Shown here: in pieces, positions 39,569-50,205 of the stretch
Numbering within the stretch: the first letter of the stretch is position 1
Layout of the letters: every line of letters begins with the position of its first letter
Origin: JAHBVY01 sp964415255
Lineage (GTDB): Bacteria; Myxococcota_A; Polyangia; Polyangiales; Polyangiaceae
DNA length: 64,000 bases
Direction: 5' to 3'
NCBI GenBank assembly: GCA_964415255.1
Contig: CAYQAC010000003.1
Coordinates: 1 to 64,000 of the forward strand
The notes under the pieces: generated by a model
Told to the model about the DNA's origin: nothing
The model's input: only the letters and a program-made list of their open reading frames with translations
Database searches by the model: none
Program-made: the position numbers and the translations under genes

Positions 39569-41539
39569 GTGCTCAACATCTCGAACTTAGCCAAGGGGTT
39601 CGGCGGACGAACCCTGTTCTCAGGCGTCACGCTCCAGCTCGACGCGGGCAACCGCTATGGGCTGGTGGGCGCGAACGGCGCCGGCAAGACCACCCTGCTC
39701 CGTATCTTGATGAACGACGAGCCCGCCAGCGACGGGATCATCGTGTTCCCCAAGGACGCGCGCGTCGGCGTGCTGCGCCAAGATCGCTTCGAGGATGACG
39801 GCCAGCGCATCCTCGACGTCGCGATGAAGGGCGACCTCGAGGTGTTCCAAGCGCTGACGGAGCAAGACCGCATCGGTGAGCAGGAGGAGGTGGACCCTGA
39901 CCACCTGGGCCACCTCACCGAGATCATCGCGGCCGGCGACGGCTACACGCTGGAGGCGCGCGCCAGCCAGGTGCTGGTGGGCCTCGGCATCCCGGAGCAC
40001 GCGCTCAAAGAGCCGCTCTCCACCTTGAGCGGCGGCTTCAAGCTGCGCGTGCTCTTGGCGCAGGTGTTAGTCAGCAGGCCTGATATTTTGCTGCTCGATG
40101 AGCCGACCAACCACCTGGATATCCTCAGCATCCGCTGGCTCGAGGGCTTCCTGCGCAGCTTCAAGGGCTGCGCGGTGGTGATCAGCCACGACATCCGCTT
40201 CCTGGACGCCATCTCCACGCACACGCTCGACGTGGATTACGGCACCGTCACCTCTTACAAAGGCAACTACACCGCCTTCTGCCGCCAGAAGGCCGAGGTG
40301 CGCGCGCGCAAGGAGGCGGAGATAGCCAAGAACGAGCGCATCATCGCCGAGAAGAAGGCCTTCGTGGAGCGCTTCTCGGCCAAGGCCACCAAGGCGCGCC
40401 AGGCGCAGAGCCGCGTCAAGCAGATCGAGAAGATCCAGGTCGAGGAGCTGCCGAAGAGCAGCCGCCGCTACCCGAAATTCAGCTTGAAGCAAAAGCGCCC
40501 GAGCGGGCGCGACGTGCTGGAGGTGAAGGGGCTCTCCAAGGCCTACGGGGAGCTCCAAGTGCTCGACCAAGTCTCGCTCCAGGTGCGGCGCGGTGAGCGC
40601 GTGGCGGTGATCGGCGCCAACGGGCTTGGTAAGTCCACCTTACTCAAGATTTTGGTAGACAGGCTGACGAGCGACGCAGGGGAGGTCAACTGGGGCCATG
40701 AGGCGCAGCTCGGCTACTTCGCGCAGGACCACAAAGACCTCTTGAGCGACCCCAAGCAGAGCGCGCTGAATTTCTTATGGGACACCTGCCCGCAAGAGGG
40801 CACAAGCTACGTGCGCGGCATGCTGGGGCGCGTGCTGTTCAGCGGTGAAGATGTGGACAAGACGCTCGAGGCGCTGAGCGGTGGGGAGGCGGCGCGGCTG
40901 GTGTTCAGCCGCTTGATGGTGCAGCAGCCCAACGTGCTGGTGCTGGACGAGCCCACGAACCACCTGGATCTTGAGGCGATTGAGGCGCTGGTGGAGGCGC
41001 TCAAGACCTACGATGGCACGCTGATCTTCGTCTCGCACGATCGCTGGTTCGTGGAGGCGCTGGCGACGCGCGTGGTGGAGATCACCAAGAGCGGCCTGGC
41101 TGATTTCCACGGTACTTATTCGGAGTTCTTGGAGCGCGCGGGGGACGACCACTTGGACGCCGAGCAGGTCGCGCTGCGCGCCAAGGAGGAGAAGCGCGAG
41201 AAGCGCCGCGGGGGCAACTCCACGCCGCCGCCCGCCCCTGGCCCCACGAAGGCACCGGAGCCTGACCAGGGGCTCAGCAACGAGGAGCGCCGTCGCCGCG
41301 CCAATCAGCGCAAGGCGCTGCCGCGGAGGCGCGACGAGCTGCTCACGAAGATCGAGCGCACCGAGGCCAAGAAGGCCGAGCTTGAGGCGCGCTACGCAGA
41401 GCCTGGCTTCTTTGAGAGCACCTCCCGCGCCGATCAAGATGCCCTCCGCCGCGAGCAAGCCGAGGTGGAGAGCCGCCTCGACCGCATGATGAGCGAGTGG
41501 GAAGAGGTGGAGGCGGAGCTCGCACGGCTCGACGCCTAG
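39569..41539 (+). CDS. ABC-F family ATPase, YbiT-like with C-terminal coiled coil
   Basis: Cytoplasmic ribosome-associated ATPase without membrane domain. Two ABC cassettes: Walker A GANGAGKTT (~35) with SGGFKLRVLLAQ and LLLDEPTNHLD, and Walker A GANGLGKST (~350) with LSGGEAARLVFSRL and LVLDEPTNHLD. The inter-cassette linker is highly charged (RARKEAEIAKNERIIAEKKA). YNRYGLVGANG-like start and RWLEGFLRSF match YbiT most closely. A ~100-residue C-terminal extension, Lys/Glu-rich and coiled coil, resembles the Uup tail and is absent from typical YbiT. GTG 39569 fits the family start. It could aid stalled translation. Confidence 0.93.
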   Translation: MLNISNLAKGFGGRTLFSGVTLQLDAGNRYGLVGANGAGKTTLLRILMNDEPASDGIIVFPKDARVGVLRQDRFEDDGQRILDVAMKGDLEVFQALTEQDRIGEQEEVDPDHLGHLTEIIAAGDGYTLEARASQVLVGLGIPEHALKEPLSTLSGGFKLRVLLAQVLVSRPDILLLDEPTNHLDILSIRWLEGFLRSFKGCAVVISHDIRFLDAISTHTLDVDYGTVTSYKGNYTAFCRQKAEVRARKEAEIAKNERIIAEKKAFVERFSAKATKARQAQSRVKQIEKIQVEELPKSSRRYPKFSLKQKRPSGRDVLEVKGLSKAYGELQVLDQVSLQVRRGERVAVIGANGLGKSTLLKILVDRLTSDAGEVNWGHEAQLGYFAQDHKDLLSDPKQSALNFLWDTCPQEGTSYVRGMLGRVLFSGEDVDKTLEALSGGEAARLVFSRLMVQQPNVLVLDEPTNHLDLEAIEALVEALKTYDGTLIFVSHDRWFVEALATRVVEITKSGLADFHGTYSEFLERAGDDHLDAEQVALRAKEEKREKRRGGNSTPPPAPGPTKAPEPDQGLSNEERRRRANQRKALPRRRDELLTKIERTEAKKAELEARYAEPGFFESTSRADQDALRREQAEVESRLDRMMSEWEEVEAELARLDA

Positions 41540-41561
41540 TTAGTCAGTAACGTAGACTAAC
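41539..41561. repeat. GTTAGTC dyad downstream of the ABC-F gene
   Basis: GTTAGTC-AGTAACGTA-GACTAAC is a perfect seven-base-pair dyad immediately following the stop. The central part, TAGTCAGTAACGTAGACTAA, is nearly repeated at 51615-51634 next to another stop codon. Confidence 0.8.
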
Positions 41562-41777
41562 GACCCATCTCGCTGAGGTGGTTCGTTAGGCTGACGATAG
41601 AGCGCTGCGCCTCATGCCCTAGCGCCCGCGCCGCCTGCCGCTGAAGCGCGCCCTTCCATGGGGGTTTTGGGGGTTGGTAGCGTCGCGCGGCGCCGCGCGG
41701 CACCACAGTCGCCTGAAGGCACAGGGAGGCTCTATCAGGCGCTAGCGTCCGCCTCCGCCCGCTGCTAGCGATGCCAC

Positions 41778-42320
41778 ATGGCGGACCCTGATCGGCGCGG
41801 TGCGCGCGTCACGCCCCAGCTCTCACCCGGCGCGCCGATGCGTGACTTCCAGCGCTACGTGGCGGAGCTGGAGGCCTACCACGGCTGGGAGCGGGTGAGC
41901 CTGGTGGAGACGTGTTTCCTCATGGGAGAAGAGGTGGGGGAGCTGTTCAAGGCGGTGCGCCGCGTGCGGCGCCTGTTTGAGCAAGTCAGTGAGCCTGATG
42001 GTGCGGCTATAGGGGCCGCTGAGGGCGCTGCGGTGGATGAGGGCGGTGCCCAACCCCCAAAACCCATGGAGATCCTCGCGGAGGCTAGGCCAGGTGCGCC
42101 CGCTGAGGTGCCGGCTACGGCTGATCAAGTCAGGGGTGCTGACTCTAGCGCTGCGGCCGCCGAGGCTCAGCACGTCGCGCGCGTCGCGGAGGTGGGGGAG
42201 GAGCTGGTGGATGTGTTGAACTACCTGCTCGCCGTCGCCAATCGGCTAGACATCGACGTGGAGCGGGCCTTCGTGGCGAAGAACACCAAGAACCTGATGC
42301 GCACTTGGGAGAGCGAGTGA
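41778..42320 (+). CDS. MazG-like NTP pyrophosphohydrolase with inserted linker
   Basis: Small all-alpha NTP pyrophosphohydrolase-like protein. The metal-binding helices are present: MGEEVGELFKAVRRVRR (Glu51, 52, 55) and VGEELVDVLNYLLAVANRLDIDVERAF (Glu141, 142, Asp145), giving the EExxE/ExxD signature. Between them about 60 residues (~70-133) of Ala/Gly/Pro/Glu sequence replace what is normally a short loop. This insert is encoded by DNA with two GTCAG-N5-CTGAC-type dyads and an AACCCCCAAAACCC motif, so it probably arose from repeat insertion. ATG 41778 or 41838 could be the start. Confidence 0.82.
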   Translation: MADPDRRGARVTPQLSPGAPMRDFQRYVAELEAYHGWERVSLVETCFLMGEEVGELFKAVRRVRRLFEQVSEPDGAAIGAAEGAAVDEGGAQPPKPMEILAEARPGAPAEVPATADQVRGADSSAAAAEAQHVARVAEVGEELVDVLNYLLAVANRLDIDVERAFVAKNTKNLMRTWESE

Positions 42321-42343
42321 TGAGGGCGCCCAGGTTTCGCTTT

Positions 42344-43522
42344 TCACCAGAAGATTGAGATACGGTCAAGCTCGGTGCGGTCTGTCTCGTCGAGGTAGGG
42401 GCAGCCGATGCTGACCTCCTGGAGCTGCCCAGTGAGGTCTGCTGCCGTGAGCGGAACACCACGGTTCTCAAAGACCGAGAGCGGGATTTGCACGCGCCGA
42501 TACACTGCGTCGTTGGTGTCTGGGTGGTAGAGCCATTTGCCCGGGTAGCCCCACAAGCAATCGTCCTCTCCGCACGACGAGGTCTCACCCCCGTGGATGC
42601 GAAATCGCAGCCCGGCCCAGCTGGAGGTGGCCACTCCATGGCCGCGGATCCAGAACTCGAGGTACGCCGTCTCGAACAGCTTGGGCGTGAGGGTGCTGTC
42701 GAACTCAAGATCCATCCCGCCAACGCGCAGGTTCTGGAAGTCGCGCGGCTCCTCAGAGTCGAGGGCGGCCACGTACTGGAGGCTCGGGCCGTCTTCGACG
42801 CCGCCATCTGGCGCGAGGTTGAAGCCGCTGACTGGTAAGAGGTAGGAGCCCGGAGGGATGCTGCCGTTGAACACGTGCATGCGCGCCTGACGTGGCGCGT
42901 CGGTTGAGCCGCGGATTTGGGTGGTGACGAAGGTGTTGCCGAAGGTGTCGTGTACCGTCAGGGTAGCTGTGTAGGAGGTCTGAGGGTCGAGGTCATAGGT
43001 GATGGATCCATCGACGATGTCGAAGCCATCCGAGCGCCGCAGCTGGTAGCCGCCGAGCTCGGCAGCGTCTCGCGAAGTCCACACCTTCACGCCGGGCGCG
43101 GTTGAGGTGGCGCTGGTGATGGCGAGCTCATAGCTCTCGAGCTCCGGGCCATTGCCGTGCAGCGTCCACGCCCAGCGGATGGCGTTGGGTGTGGCCCAGT
43201 CGAAGCGAAAGTCTGAGACGTACACCCGTGAGTCGATTTGGGCGCAGACGCGGTCTAGGCAGGTGAGCCCGTTACCGCAGGTGTCTGTGCAGCGAGAGCC
43301 AACTTGATCTCCCGTGGGCACACAGGCGTTGGCTACGCACGCGTGGTCGTCAGGGCACCCGCCGGGGCACTCGGCCGCTGGCTTGGGCGCGCAGACCCCT
43401 TCAATACAGGACAGGCCGGCTGGACAAGCGCCGGCGCAGCGCTTGCCAGTGTAGTCGACGTCTTCGAGTACACATGAGCTCACCACGCCGAGCAGTAGGG
43501 CTAGCGTCCACAGGTACCTCAC
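42344..43522 (-). CDS. Cys-rich lipoprotein with beta-sandwich domains
   Basis: GTG-started lipoprotein (LLLGVVSSC). Residues ~20-100 contain about fourteen Cys in repeated CxxxCPxGLxC-like units (RCAGACPAGLSCIEGVC, ECPGGCPDDHAC), typical of eukaryote-like TIL/EGF-style modules in myxobacteria. A fibronectin-III-like region follows (YELAITSATS, LDPQTSYTATLTV), then a ~180-residue jelly-roll-like domain (YLEFWIRGHGVATSSWAGLRFRI). It is probably surface-exposed and may bind glycans or proteins. Its start overlaps the TPR gene stop by four bases (GTGA), so the two form one translational unit. Confidence 0.82.
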   Translation of the reverse strand: MRYLWTLALLLGVVSSCVLEDVDYTGKRCAGACPAGLSCIEGVCAPKPAAECPGGCPDDHACVANACVPTGDQVGSRCTDTCGNGLTCLDRVCAQIDSRVYVSDFRFDWATPNAIRWAWTLHGNGPELESYELAITSATSTAPGVKVWTSRDAAELGGYQLRRSDGFDIVDGSITYDLDPQTSYTATLTVHDTFGNTFVTTQIRGSTDAPRQARMHVFNGSIPPGSYLLPVSGFNLAPDGGVEDGPSLQYVAALDSEEPRDFQNLRVGGMDLEFDSTLTPKLFETAYLEFWIRGHGVATSSWAGLRFRIHGGETSSCGEDDCLWGYPGKWLYHPDTNDAVYRRVQIPLSVFENRGVPLTAADLTGQLQEVSIGCPYLDETDRTELDRISIFW

Positions 43523-44367
43523 AGTTCACCTCGCACGCCGAGCATGCCTGGCCCAATCACTAGTGAGGTCTTTGGCTTGGTGTTCGCGCCGCGCAGATCG
43601 AGCCACCCCCAGATGACCCCAGTCAGGGTGGTGACACCCCCCACCACGAAGGTGACGTTGGTCCAGGTGGCCAGGCGGGTGGCCGCGTCTTGTTCGTCAC
43701 GTGCGGTGTTCGCGTCCGCCTTGGCGACCGCGGCGTCGTGCTTCGTGCGCGCGAGCACGCCGAGCACGCCACCGGTGGCGAGCATTGAGACGCCAACGCC
43801 GGTGACGATCCAAGGGAGGGCGCTCGGCTTGTGCCTGTCGCGCTCTCGCGCCTCTTGCGCGGCTTGCGTCGCGCGCCGCTCCTCCGCTTCACGATCGGCT
43901 CGGGCTCGCTCCCGGGCGAGCCGCTTGGCGAGGGCGCGTTCGCGCGCCATCTCTGCTTGGAGTTGCTGCACGGTGCGCCTCACCGCGCCTTCATCTGCCG
44001 GGTCGGTCTCGCTCTCAAGGTAGCGCTGGTAGGCATCCACCGCGCGCGCCTTGTCCCCCGTCTGTTGGTAAGCGCGCCCCAGGTTATATAGCAGCGCGGA
44101 CGAAGGGTTGATGGTGTAGGCCTGCTCAAGCAGCTTAGCGGCCTCCCGGAACTCTCCGGCGTCGAACGCGCTCTTGGCTTCAATCGCGAGCGCGCGCGCT
44201 TCATCTTCCGGTGTTTGTGCGCTCGCGCCAGATGAGAGCGCCACGCCGATGCACAGCAGGGCGAGCGAGAGCGCTCGCGGCACTGAACAAGCCCACGCTG
44301 AGTGAACAGGCGCGCCCCGAAGCGATGGAGCGAGCCGATGCGATCCTGGAACCTCTGAGGTGAGCAT
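43519..44367 (-). CDS. TPR protein with signal peptide and one membrane segment
   Basis: A 282-residue protein. After a leader (LSLALLCIGVALSSGASAQ) come about two TPR units (ALAIEAKSAFDAGEFREAAK, SALLYNLGRAYQQTGDKARA), then a long charged helix (residues ~140-180, Arg/Glu/Ala coiled coil) and two hydrophobic segments near 185-205 and 240-260 (PWIVTGVGVSMLATGGVLGV). This layout recurs beside Ser/Thr kinases in Polyangia. It is divergent from the kinase gene with only 31 bp between, so both probably share a promoter region, and is coupled to the lipoprotein 42344-43522. Confidence 0.85.
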   Translation of the reverse strand: MLTSEVPGSHRLAPSLRGAPVHSAWACSVPRALSLALLCIGVALSSGASAQTPEDEARALAIEAKSAFDAGEFREAAKLLEQAYTINPSSALLYNLGRAYQQTGDKARAVDAYQRYLESETDPADEGAVRRTVQQLQAEMARERALAKRLARERARADREAEERRATQAAQEARERDRHKPSALPWIVTGVGVSMLATGGVLGVLARTKHDAAVAKADANTARDEQDAATRLATWTNVTFVVGGVTTLTGVIWGWLDLRGANTKPKTSLVIGPGMLGVRGEL

Positions 44368-44398
44368 GTTAGCGTCTGAGCGTATCGGTGGCGGCTAG

Positions 44399-46057
<1,659 letters not shown>

Positions 46058-46058
46058 C

Positions 46059-46104
46059 GGCCAATCCGTTCGCGTGACAACGCCAAGCAGCGAACGACTT
46101 GGCC
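46059..46104. terminator. long inverted repeat between convergent genes
   Basis: GGCCAA-TC-CGTTCGC (46059-46073) pairs with GCGAACG-AC-TTGGCC (46090-46104): 13 pairs around one two-base mismatch, 16-base loop. It fills almost the whole gap between the kinase and activator stops. It could end both transcripts, though no T-run follows. Confidence 0.6.
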
Positions 46105-46106
46105 GC

Positions 46107-47486
46107 TCACAGTGCGTCTAGACGGGAGCGTGCGCGCAGCTTCTGGAAGTAGCGAAGGCCAATGCCTGAGGCGGCGGCGGCCTTGCTAGCGTCGCCGTCA
46201 TGCAGCTCGAGCAGGTGCTCGACGAAGCGACGTTCGAACTCCTCTTGCAGGCGATCGCGCGCCTCAGTGAACGGCAGCCCCAGCGTGAGTAAGCGCTCGA
46301 TGGTGTCGCTGTGCGGATCGCTCTTGGGTTGCGCCAGGGTGCGCTCGACCTCGCGCATCCGATCCGCGAGCTGTAGATCGCCGATGGTGAAGTGACGGGT
46401 GACCGCGTTTCGTAGCTCGCGCACGTTGCCTGGCCAGGCCTCTTCGGACCACCTGAGGAGGATCGCTTCTTGTAGCTGGCGTTCGTCGCCGCCGAGCGAG
46501 CGCCAGATGTGGCGCGCCAGCAGCTGAACGTCTCCTTTGCGGTGGCGCAGCGGCGGCAGCTCGATGCGCGTGACCGCCAGCCGGTGGAAGAGATCGTCAC
46601 GGAACCTGCCGGCCTGCACCTCGCGATCGAGATCGCGGCGCGTCGCGCAGATGACACGCACGTCCACCCGTAGCCACTTGCTGCCGCCCACGCGGCGGAT
46701 CTCGCTGCGCTCAAGCGCGCGCAGCAGCTTAGGTTGTAGTAGCGGATCTAAGTCGCCGATCTCGTCGATGAATAAGGTGCCGCCGTGCGCCTGCTCAAAG
46801 ACGCCCTTGCGCGTCTCCAGCGCGCCGGTGAAGGCGCCGCGCTCGTGGCCGAACAGCTCCGTCTCGACCAGGTTGGGCGGCACCGCCGTGCAATCGAAGA
46901 CCACGAACGGACCGTCCGCGCGCGCCCCCGTTTCGTGCAGCGACTCCGCGAGCACCTCCTTACCAGTGCCTGTCTCCCCCTCAATCACCACGGGGACAGC
47001 CGTCGCCGCGAGCCGCTCGCAGAGCGGGTACAGGCGGCGCATCTCAAAGCTGCTGCCAACGATGTGGCCGAAGCCTTGGGTCATCGGCGGAGGCGGCGCG
47101 GAGCCGTCGCGGCGCTCGAGGCGAAGGGTGGTGGAGCCCACCTGCAGGATCTCATCTCCCTGGAGCTCCGCCTCGACGATCTTCACGCGGTCGACGCGGG
47201 TGCCGTTCTTGGAGCCCAAGTCCGTTGCGCGCACGAAGCCGTCGAGCGGCTCAAGGCCGAGGTGGCGCCGCGACACCGAGGGATCGGTCAGGCGAAATAA
47301 GCACGCCGGGCTGGTGCCCAGCAGCACCCGACCGGGTTGATTGGGCTCGAGCACGAACTGCGCGCCGCGGTCCGGGCCGCTGGTCACGTCGAGGATGAAG
47401 CGCACAGGCTTCGTCTCCGACTGCCAGACCGTCTGAATGAGGGTCGCGGTGCCGTCGTCGCGGAAGTCTTGGGTCACGGCGAGCAC
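46107..47486 (-). CDS. FHA-domain sigma54-dependent transcriptional activator
   Basis: Enhancer-binding protein of the kind controlled by Ser/Thr phosphorylation in myxobacteria. FHA domain at ~50-110 (SVSRRHLGLE, LGSKNGTRVD) binds phosphothreonine. The AAA+ domain has Walker A GETGTGKE (170-177), GAFTGA (217-222, contact with sigma54), Walker B GTLFIDEI (236-243) and WPGNVRELRN. The C-terminus (~420-455) is a Fis-like helix-turn-helix (DASKAAAASGIGLRYFQKLR). There is no receiver domain, so a kinase such as the neighbour at 44399 may be the input; that is inference from proximity. GTG 47486 is the start. Confidence 0.96.
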   Translation of the reverse strand: MLAVTQDFRDDGTATLIQTVWQSETKPVRFILDVTSGPDRGAQFVLEPNQPGRVLLGTSPACLFRLTDPSVSRRHLGLEPLDGFVRATDLGSKNGTRVDRVKIVEAELQGDEILQVGSTTLRLERRDGSAPPPPMTQGFGHIVGSSFEMRRLYPLCERLAATAVPVVIEGETGTGKEVLAESLHETGARADGPFVVFDCTAVPPNLVETELFGHERGAFTGALETRKGVFEQAHGGTLFIDEIGDLDPLLQPKLLRALERSEIRRVGGSKWLRVDVRVICATRRDLDREVQAGRFRDDLFHRLAVTRIELPPLRHRKGDVQLLARHIWRSLGGDERQLQEAILLRWSEEAWPGNVRELRNAVTRHFTIGDLQLADRMREVERTLAQPKSDPHSDTIERLLTLGLPFTEARDRLQEEFERRFVEHLLELHDGDASKAAAASGIGLRYFQKLRARSRLDAL

Positions 47487-47510
47487 GGTATCACGTGCGC
47501 GCGGGGGTCA

Positions 47511-48761
47511 TCACGGCCTAGGGACCTTGCAACCGATGCGCTCGGTCGCCACGACGACGTCATCGTAGAGGATGCGCTGAGTCTCCGGGATGTCCTGCCC
47601 GTCGGCGATCATCCGATCGAGGGTGCCCTTCTCGTAGTACGCGTCGAGCGTCACCCGCTTGACCGCCACGTCGTTGCTCGTACGAAAGTCGAAGCCCTCG
47701 AACGGCCCCTCGTCGCGGTAGTACTGGCCCCAGGTGTAGAAGTTGTCGCGCAGCCAGCGACCGCTCGCCGGCACGCCGGTGCGGTAGTCGCCCACCAGCT
47801 CGTCGTTCACGTAGAAGGCGAGCGCGCCGTCCTTCTGGCCCAGCGTGTTCGCGTGGGTCATGATCTCCACACAGAACCACTGATCGCGCGGGAATGGCGT
47901 TTGGTTGGCGGGGACGAAGTTGTTGCCATAGAAATACGTCGTGCCCTGATCGCCCGCGCAGCCGGGCGTGGCCGAGCCGTCGTTGCAGCGCCCCGAGCGC
48001 ATCTGGTGCCAGTAGACGTAGAACGCGAAGATGTCGCCATCGCGGGCGTCGAGATCGAACCAGAAGCCCTGGTCACCCGTGGGCTTGGTGTTGGCGAGGC
48101 CATCCAGCCCCCACGCGGCGTTGCCTGCGCCCACGCGGACCCAGTGGTGCGGGCGAGCTGTGTTGGCGACGAAGCGCGCGTGGAAGCGCCAGTAGGCGGT
48201 GGGCTCGCGGCTTGGGAAGTCGAACTGCGCGTTCGCTGAGATGTACGGATCGGCCGCGAGGCGCGTGCGGCTGACGGAGGCGCGCAGGTACTTTGAGCCC
48301 CCGTGGGCGATGCCCGGCTCGCTGTCGACGCCGAGCAGCTCCGCGTCCCTCGTGTGCCTGGTCCAGCCCGCCAAGTCGGCCTCGAAGTCCGAGTGGAAGA
48401 TGACGCTAGGATCGTTGGCGATGCCAACATCTCCTGGGTACTGGGCGCTCAGGCCCACGCCCTCTGGGGGAGCGGCGTCGGCCCCGCTGTCGGCGTGCGC
48501 GCCGCTGCTGCCGCCGGACGGCCCGCCGCTGCTGCCGCCGGACGGCCCGCCGCTGCTGCCGCCGACCGGCGCGCCGCTGCTACCCCCCGATGCCCCAGCG
48601 CCATCACCCCCGCTGCCACCGAAAGGCCCACCGCCGCTGCCACCGCTGCCACCGAACGGTCCGGTCGTTCCCCCGTCAGGGTCGGGGTTCTGACTATTGT
48701 CCTCACCTGAGCAGGCGACGGCGGTGAGGAGCACGAAGGACAGAGCTAGGGGGACGCGCAT
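47511..48761 (-). CDS. lipoprotein with Gly/Ser linker and jelly-roll domain
   Basis: Lipobox SFVLLTAVAC, then ~70 residues of GGSGG/GGSSGGPS repeats, then a ~300-residue beta-rich domain. The domain runs from SVIFHSDFEADLAGWTRHT through YWRFHARFVANTARPHHWVRVG and WFCVEIMTHANTLGQKDG to LYDDVVVATERIGC. It looks like a concanavalin-type or polysaccharide-lyase-like sandwich; I see no catalytic signature I can name. It is similar in layout to 49002-50198, with which it is divergent across a 240-bp region holding a GCGAAC-N5-GTTCGC dyad. Probably surface-exposed and carbohydrate-related. Confidence 0.78.
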   Translation of the reverse strand: MRVPLALSFVLLTAVACSGEDNSQNPDPDGGTTGPFGGSGGSGGGPFGGSGGDGAGASGGSSGAPVGGSSGGPSGGSSGGPSGGSSGAHADSGADAAPPEGVGLSAQYPGDVGIANDPSVIFHSDFEADLAGWTRHTRDAELLGVDSEPGIAHGGSKYLRASVSRTRLAADPYISANAQFDFPSREPTAYWRFHARFVANTARPHHWVRVGAGNAAWGLDGLANTKPTGDQGFWFDLDARDGDIFAFYVYWHQMRSGRCNDGSATPGCAGDQGTTYFYGNNFVPANQTPFPRDQWFCVEIMTHANTLGQKDGALAFYVNDELVGDYRTGVPASGRWLRDNFYTWGQYYRDEGPFEGFDFRTSNDVAVKRVTLDAYYEKGTLDRMIADGQDIPETQRILYDDVVVATERIGCKVPRP

Positions 48762-48828
48762 CGCCGCTCATTGTGCAATGGCTGCGCCAGGTTTGTCGCC
48801 GCTTTTGCCGCAAAACTTCGGGAGCGGA

Positions 48829-48845
48829 GCGAACACATCGTTCGC
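48829..48845. promoter_or_regulatory. GCGAAC-N5-GTTCGC dyad in a divergent promoter region
   Basis: GCGAAC-ACATC-GTTCGC is a perfect six-base-pair dyad with five-base centre between two divergent lipoprotein genes (starts 48761 and 49002). A near copy occurs upstream of the lipoprotein gene at 50835. It has operator geometry. It resembles a LexA box of the GAAC-N4-GTTC type but has one more base. Confidence 0.55.
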
Positions 48846-49001
48846 GGTGCCCTGAGCTTTGGGGGAGTTTGTAGACGGCATGCGGCTTGCTCTCGACGGC
48901 GCCTCCCTCACGTACCAGCGGCGCTGCAGTGATGAAGGAGGCAGGGCCACCCCGGCCCCGCGGACACCTTTACAGCCCCGTGAGGCACCAAGGAACACAC
49001 C

Positions 49002-50198
49002 ATGCGGAACCTCAACCCAATCGCCCACAGCACGCATCGCACGGCACAAGCTCAGGCCACGCGACGCTTGGCCGTGCTACCGCTAGCCCTAGCGCTCCCC
49101 CTGGCAGCCGCCTTAGTCGTCGGCTGCACTGACGATGATGAGGGGGCGTGCGAGGGGCCGAGCTGTTCGCACACGGGCGCCACGGGTGGTGTGGGTGCGG
49201 TGGGCGGCGCTGGTGCGGTGGGCGGCGCTGGTGCCACCGGCGGCGCTGGTGCCGCGGGCGGCGCTGGTGCGGTGGGCGGCGCTGGTGCGACGGGCGGCGC
49301 TGGTGCCGCGGGCGGCGCTGGTGCGACGGGTGGCGCAGGCCCCAACGTGATCCTCTCCGAAGACTGGGAGAGCGGCGCGAGCGGCTGGACGATCGAAGGG
49401 CCAGCATCCCTCGAGACCGATCCTGATCGCATCCGCTCAGGCAGCCAATCGCTGCGAGTCGACTTCCGTAACCCTGACTGTGGGCCGGCCTCGTGCAACG
49501 CGCAGGGGAACAACTGTTACGAGAACTACCCCCAGGTGGTCAGCCGTAGGACCTTCAACCTCCCCCGCTACTACGTCTCATGGTGGGTCTACTACCCGAG
49601 CGACTTCACCTTCTATCAAGGCCCGTGCTTACCCACGCGGGGCGCTCAGGGGCACTTCGTGCGGTTCTCCAAGTTTCACACCCCGCACGACCCCAACGAC
49701 TCCTTCTATCAAGGCGCGTTCCCTGACTTTGGGCAGAACCACGCAGGTCCGAACGCGATCGGCGTTCGGGCTGAGTACCAATGGATCGAGAACGCAAGCG
49801 GGCGGCAGACGATTGGCCGTAATCTTAACGGCTTGTCGCTCACTGACGTCGCTGGGCGATGGAACCACTACGAGATCTTCGTCGACCTCGGGACGGTGGA
49901 TGGCTACGATGGCGCCATCACCTGGGCGGTCAACGACGAAGTGCGCTTCGCCATGTATGGAGACCAGGTCCACCTGGGTACAGCTAGCAACGCCTGGGGT
50001 AGCCGCGCTGAGGAGGCTAACCAGCACCCTGGCTTGATGCGTACGTCGGATGAGGCCTTCACGCGGCTCGGCCTCGTCTCGAATCCAAACTCGAGCTTTG
50101 GTGGCCGCCCAGGCGACGTCTATTGGATAGATGATCTTGTCATCATGGACGGGTGTCCGGCTGATCGAGGCCTCTGCGCTCCGATCGCCAGTCCCTAG
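49002..50198 (+). CDS. lipoprotein with collagen-like Gly repeats and jelly-roll domain
   Basis: Signal peptide LALALPLAAALVVGC, a short acidic stretch, then eight to nine GGAGAV/GGAGAT/GGAGAA hexapeptides encoded by an 18-bp tandem repeat (about 49198-49335). The ~290-residue C-terminal domain has LSEDWESGASGWTIEGPASLE, RSGSQSLRVDF, YYVSWWVYYPSDF, WNHYEIFVDLGTVDG and VYWIDDLVIMDGC, a laminin-G/concanavalin-like sandwich. AAGGA (48990-48994) lies seven bases before ATG 49002. It is divergent from its structural relative 47511-48761. The ligand is unknown; polysaccharide is plausible. Confidence 0.82.
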   Translation: MRNLNPIAHSTHRTAQAQATRRLAVLPLALALPLAAALVVGCTDDDEGACEGPSCSHTGATGGVGAVGGAGAVGGAGATGGAGAAGGAGAVGGAGATGGAGAAGGAGATGGAGPNVILSEDWESGASGWTIEGPASLETDPDRIRSGSQSLRVDFRNPDCGPASCNAQGNNCYENYPQVVSRRTFNLPRYYVSWWVYYPSDFTFYQGPCLPTRGAQGHFVRFSKFHTPHDPNDSFYQGAFPDFGQNHAGPNAIGVRAEYQWIENASGRQTIGRNLNGLSLTDVAGRWNHYEIFVDLGTVDGYDGAITWAVNDEVRFAMYGDQVHLGTASNAWGSRAEEANQHPGLMRTSDEAFTRLGLVSNPNSSFGGRPGDVYWIDDLVIMDGCPADRGLCAPIASP

Positions 50199-50205
50199 CT
50201 CTCGT

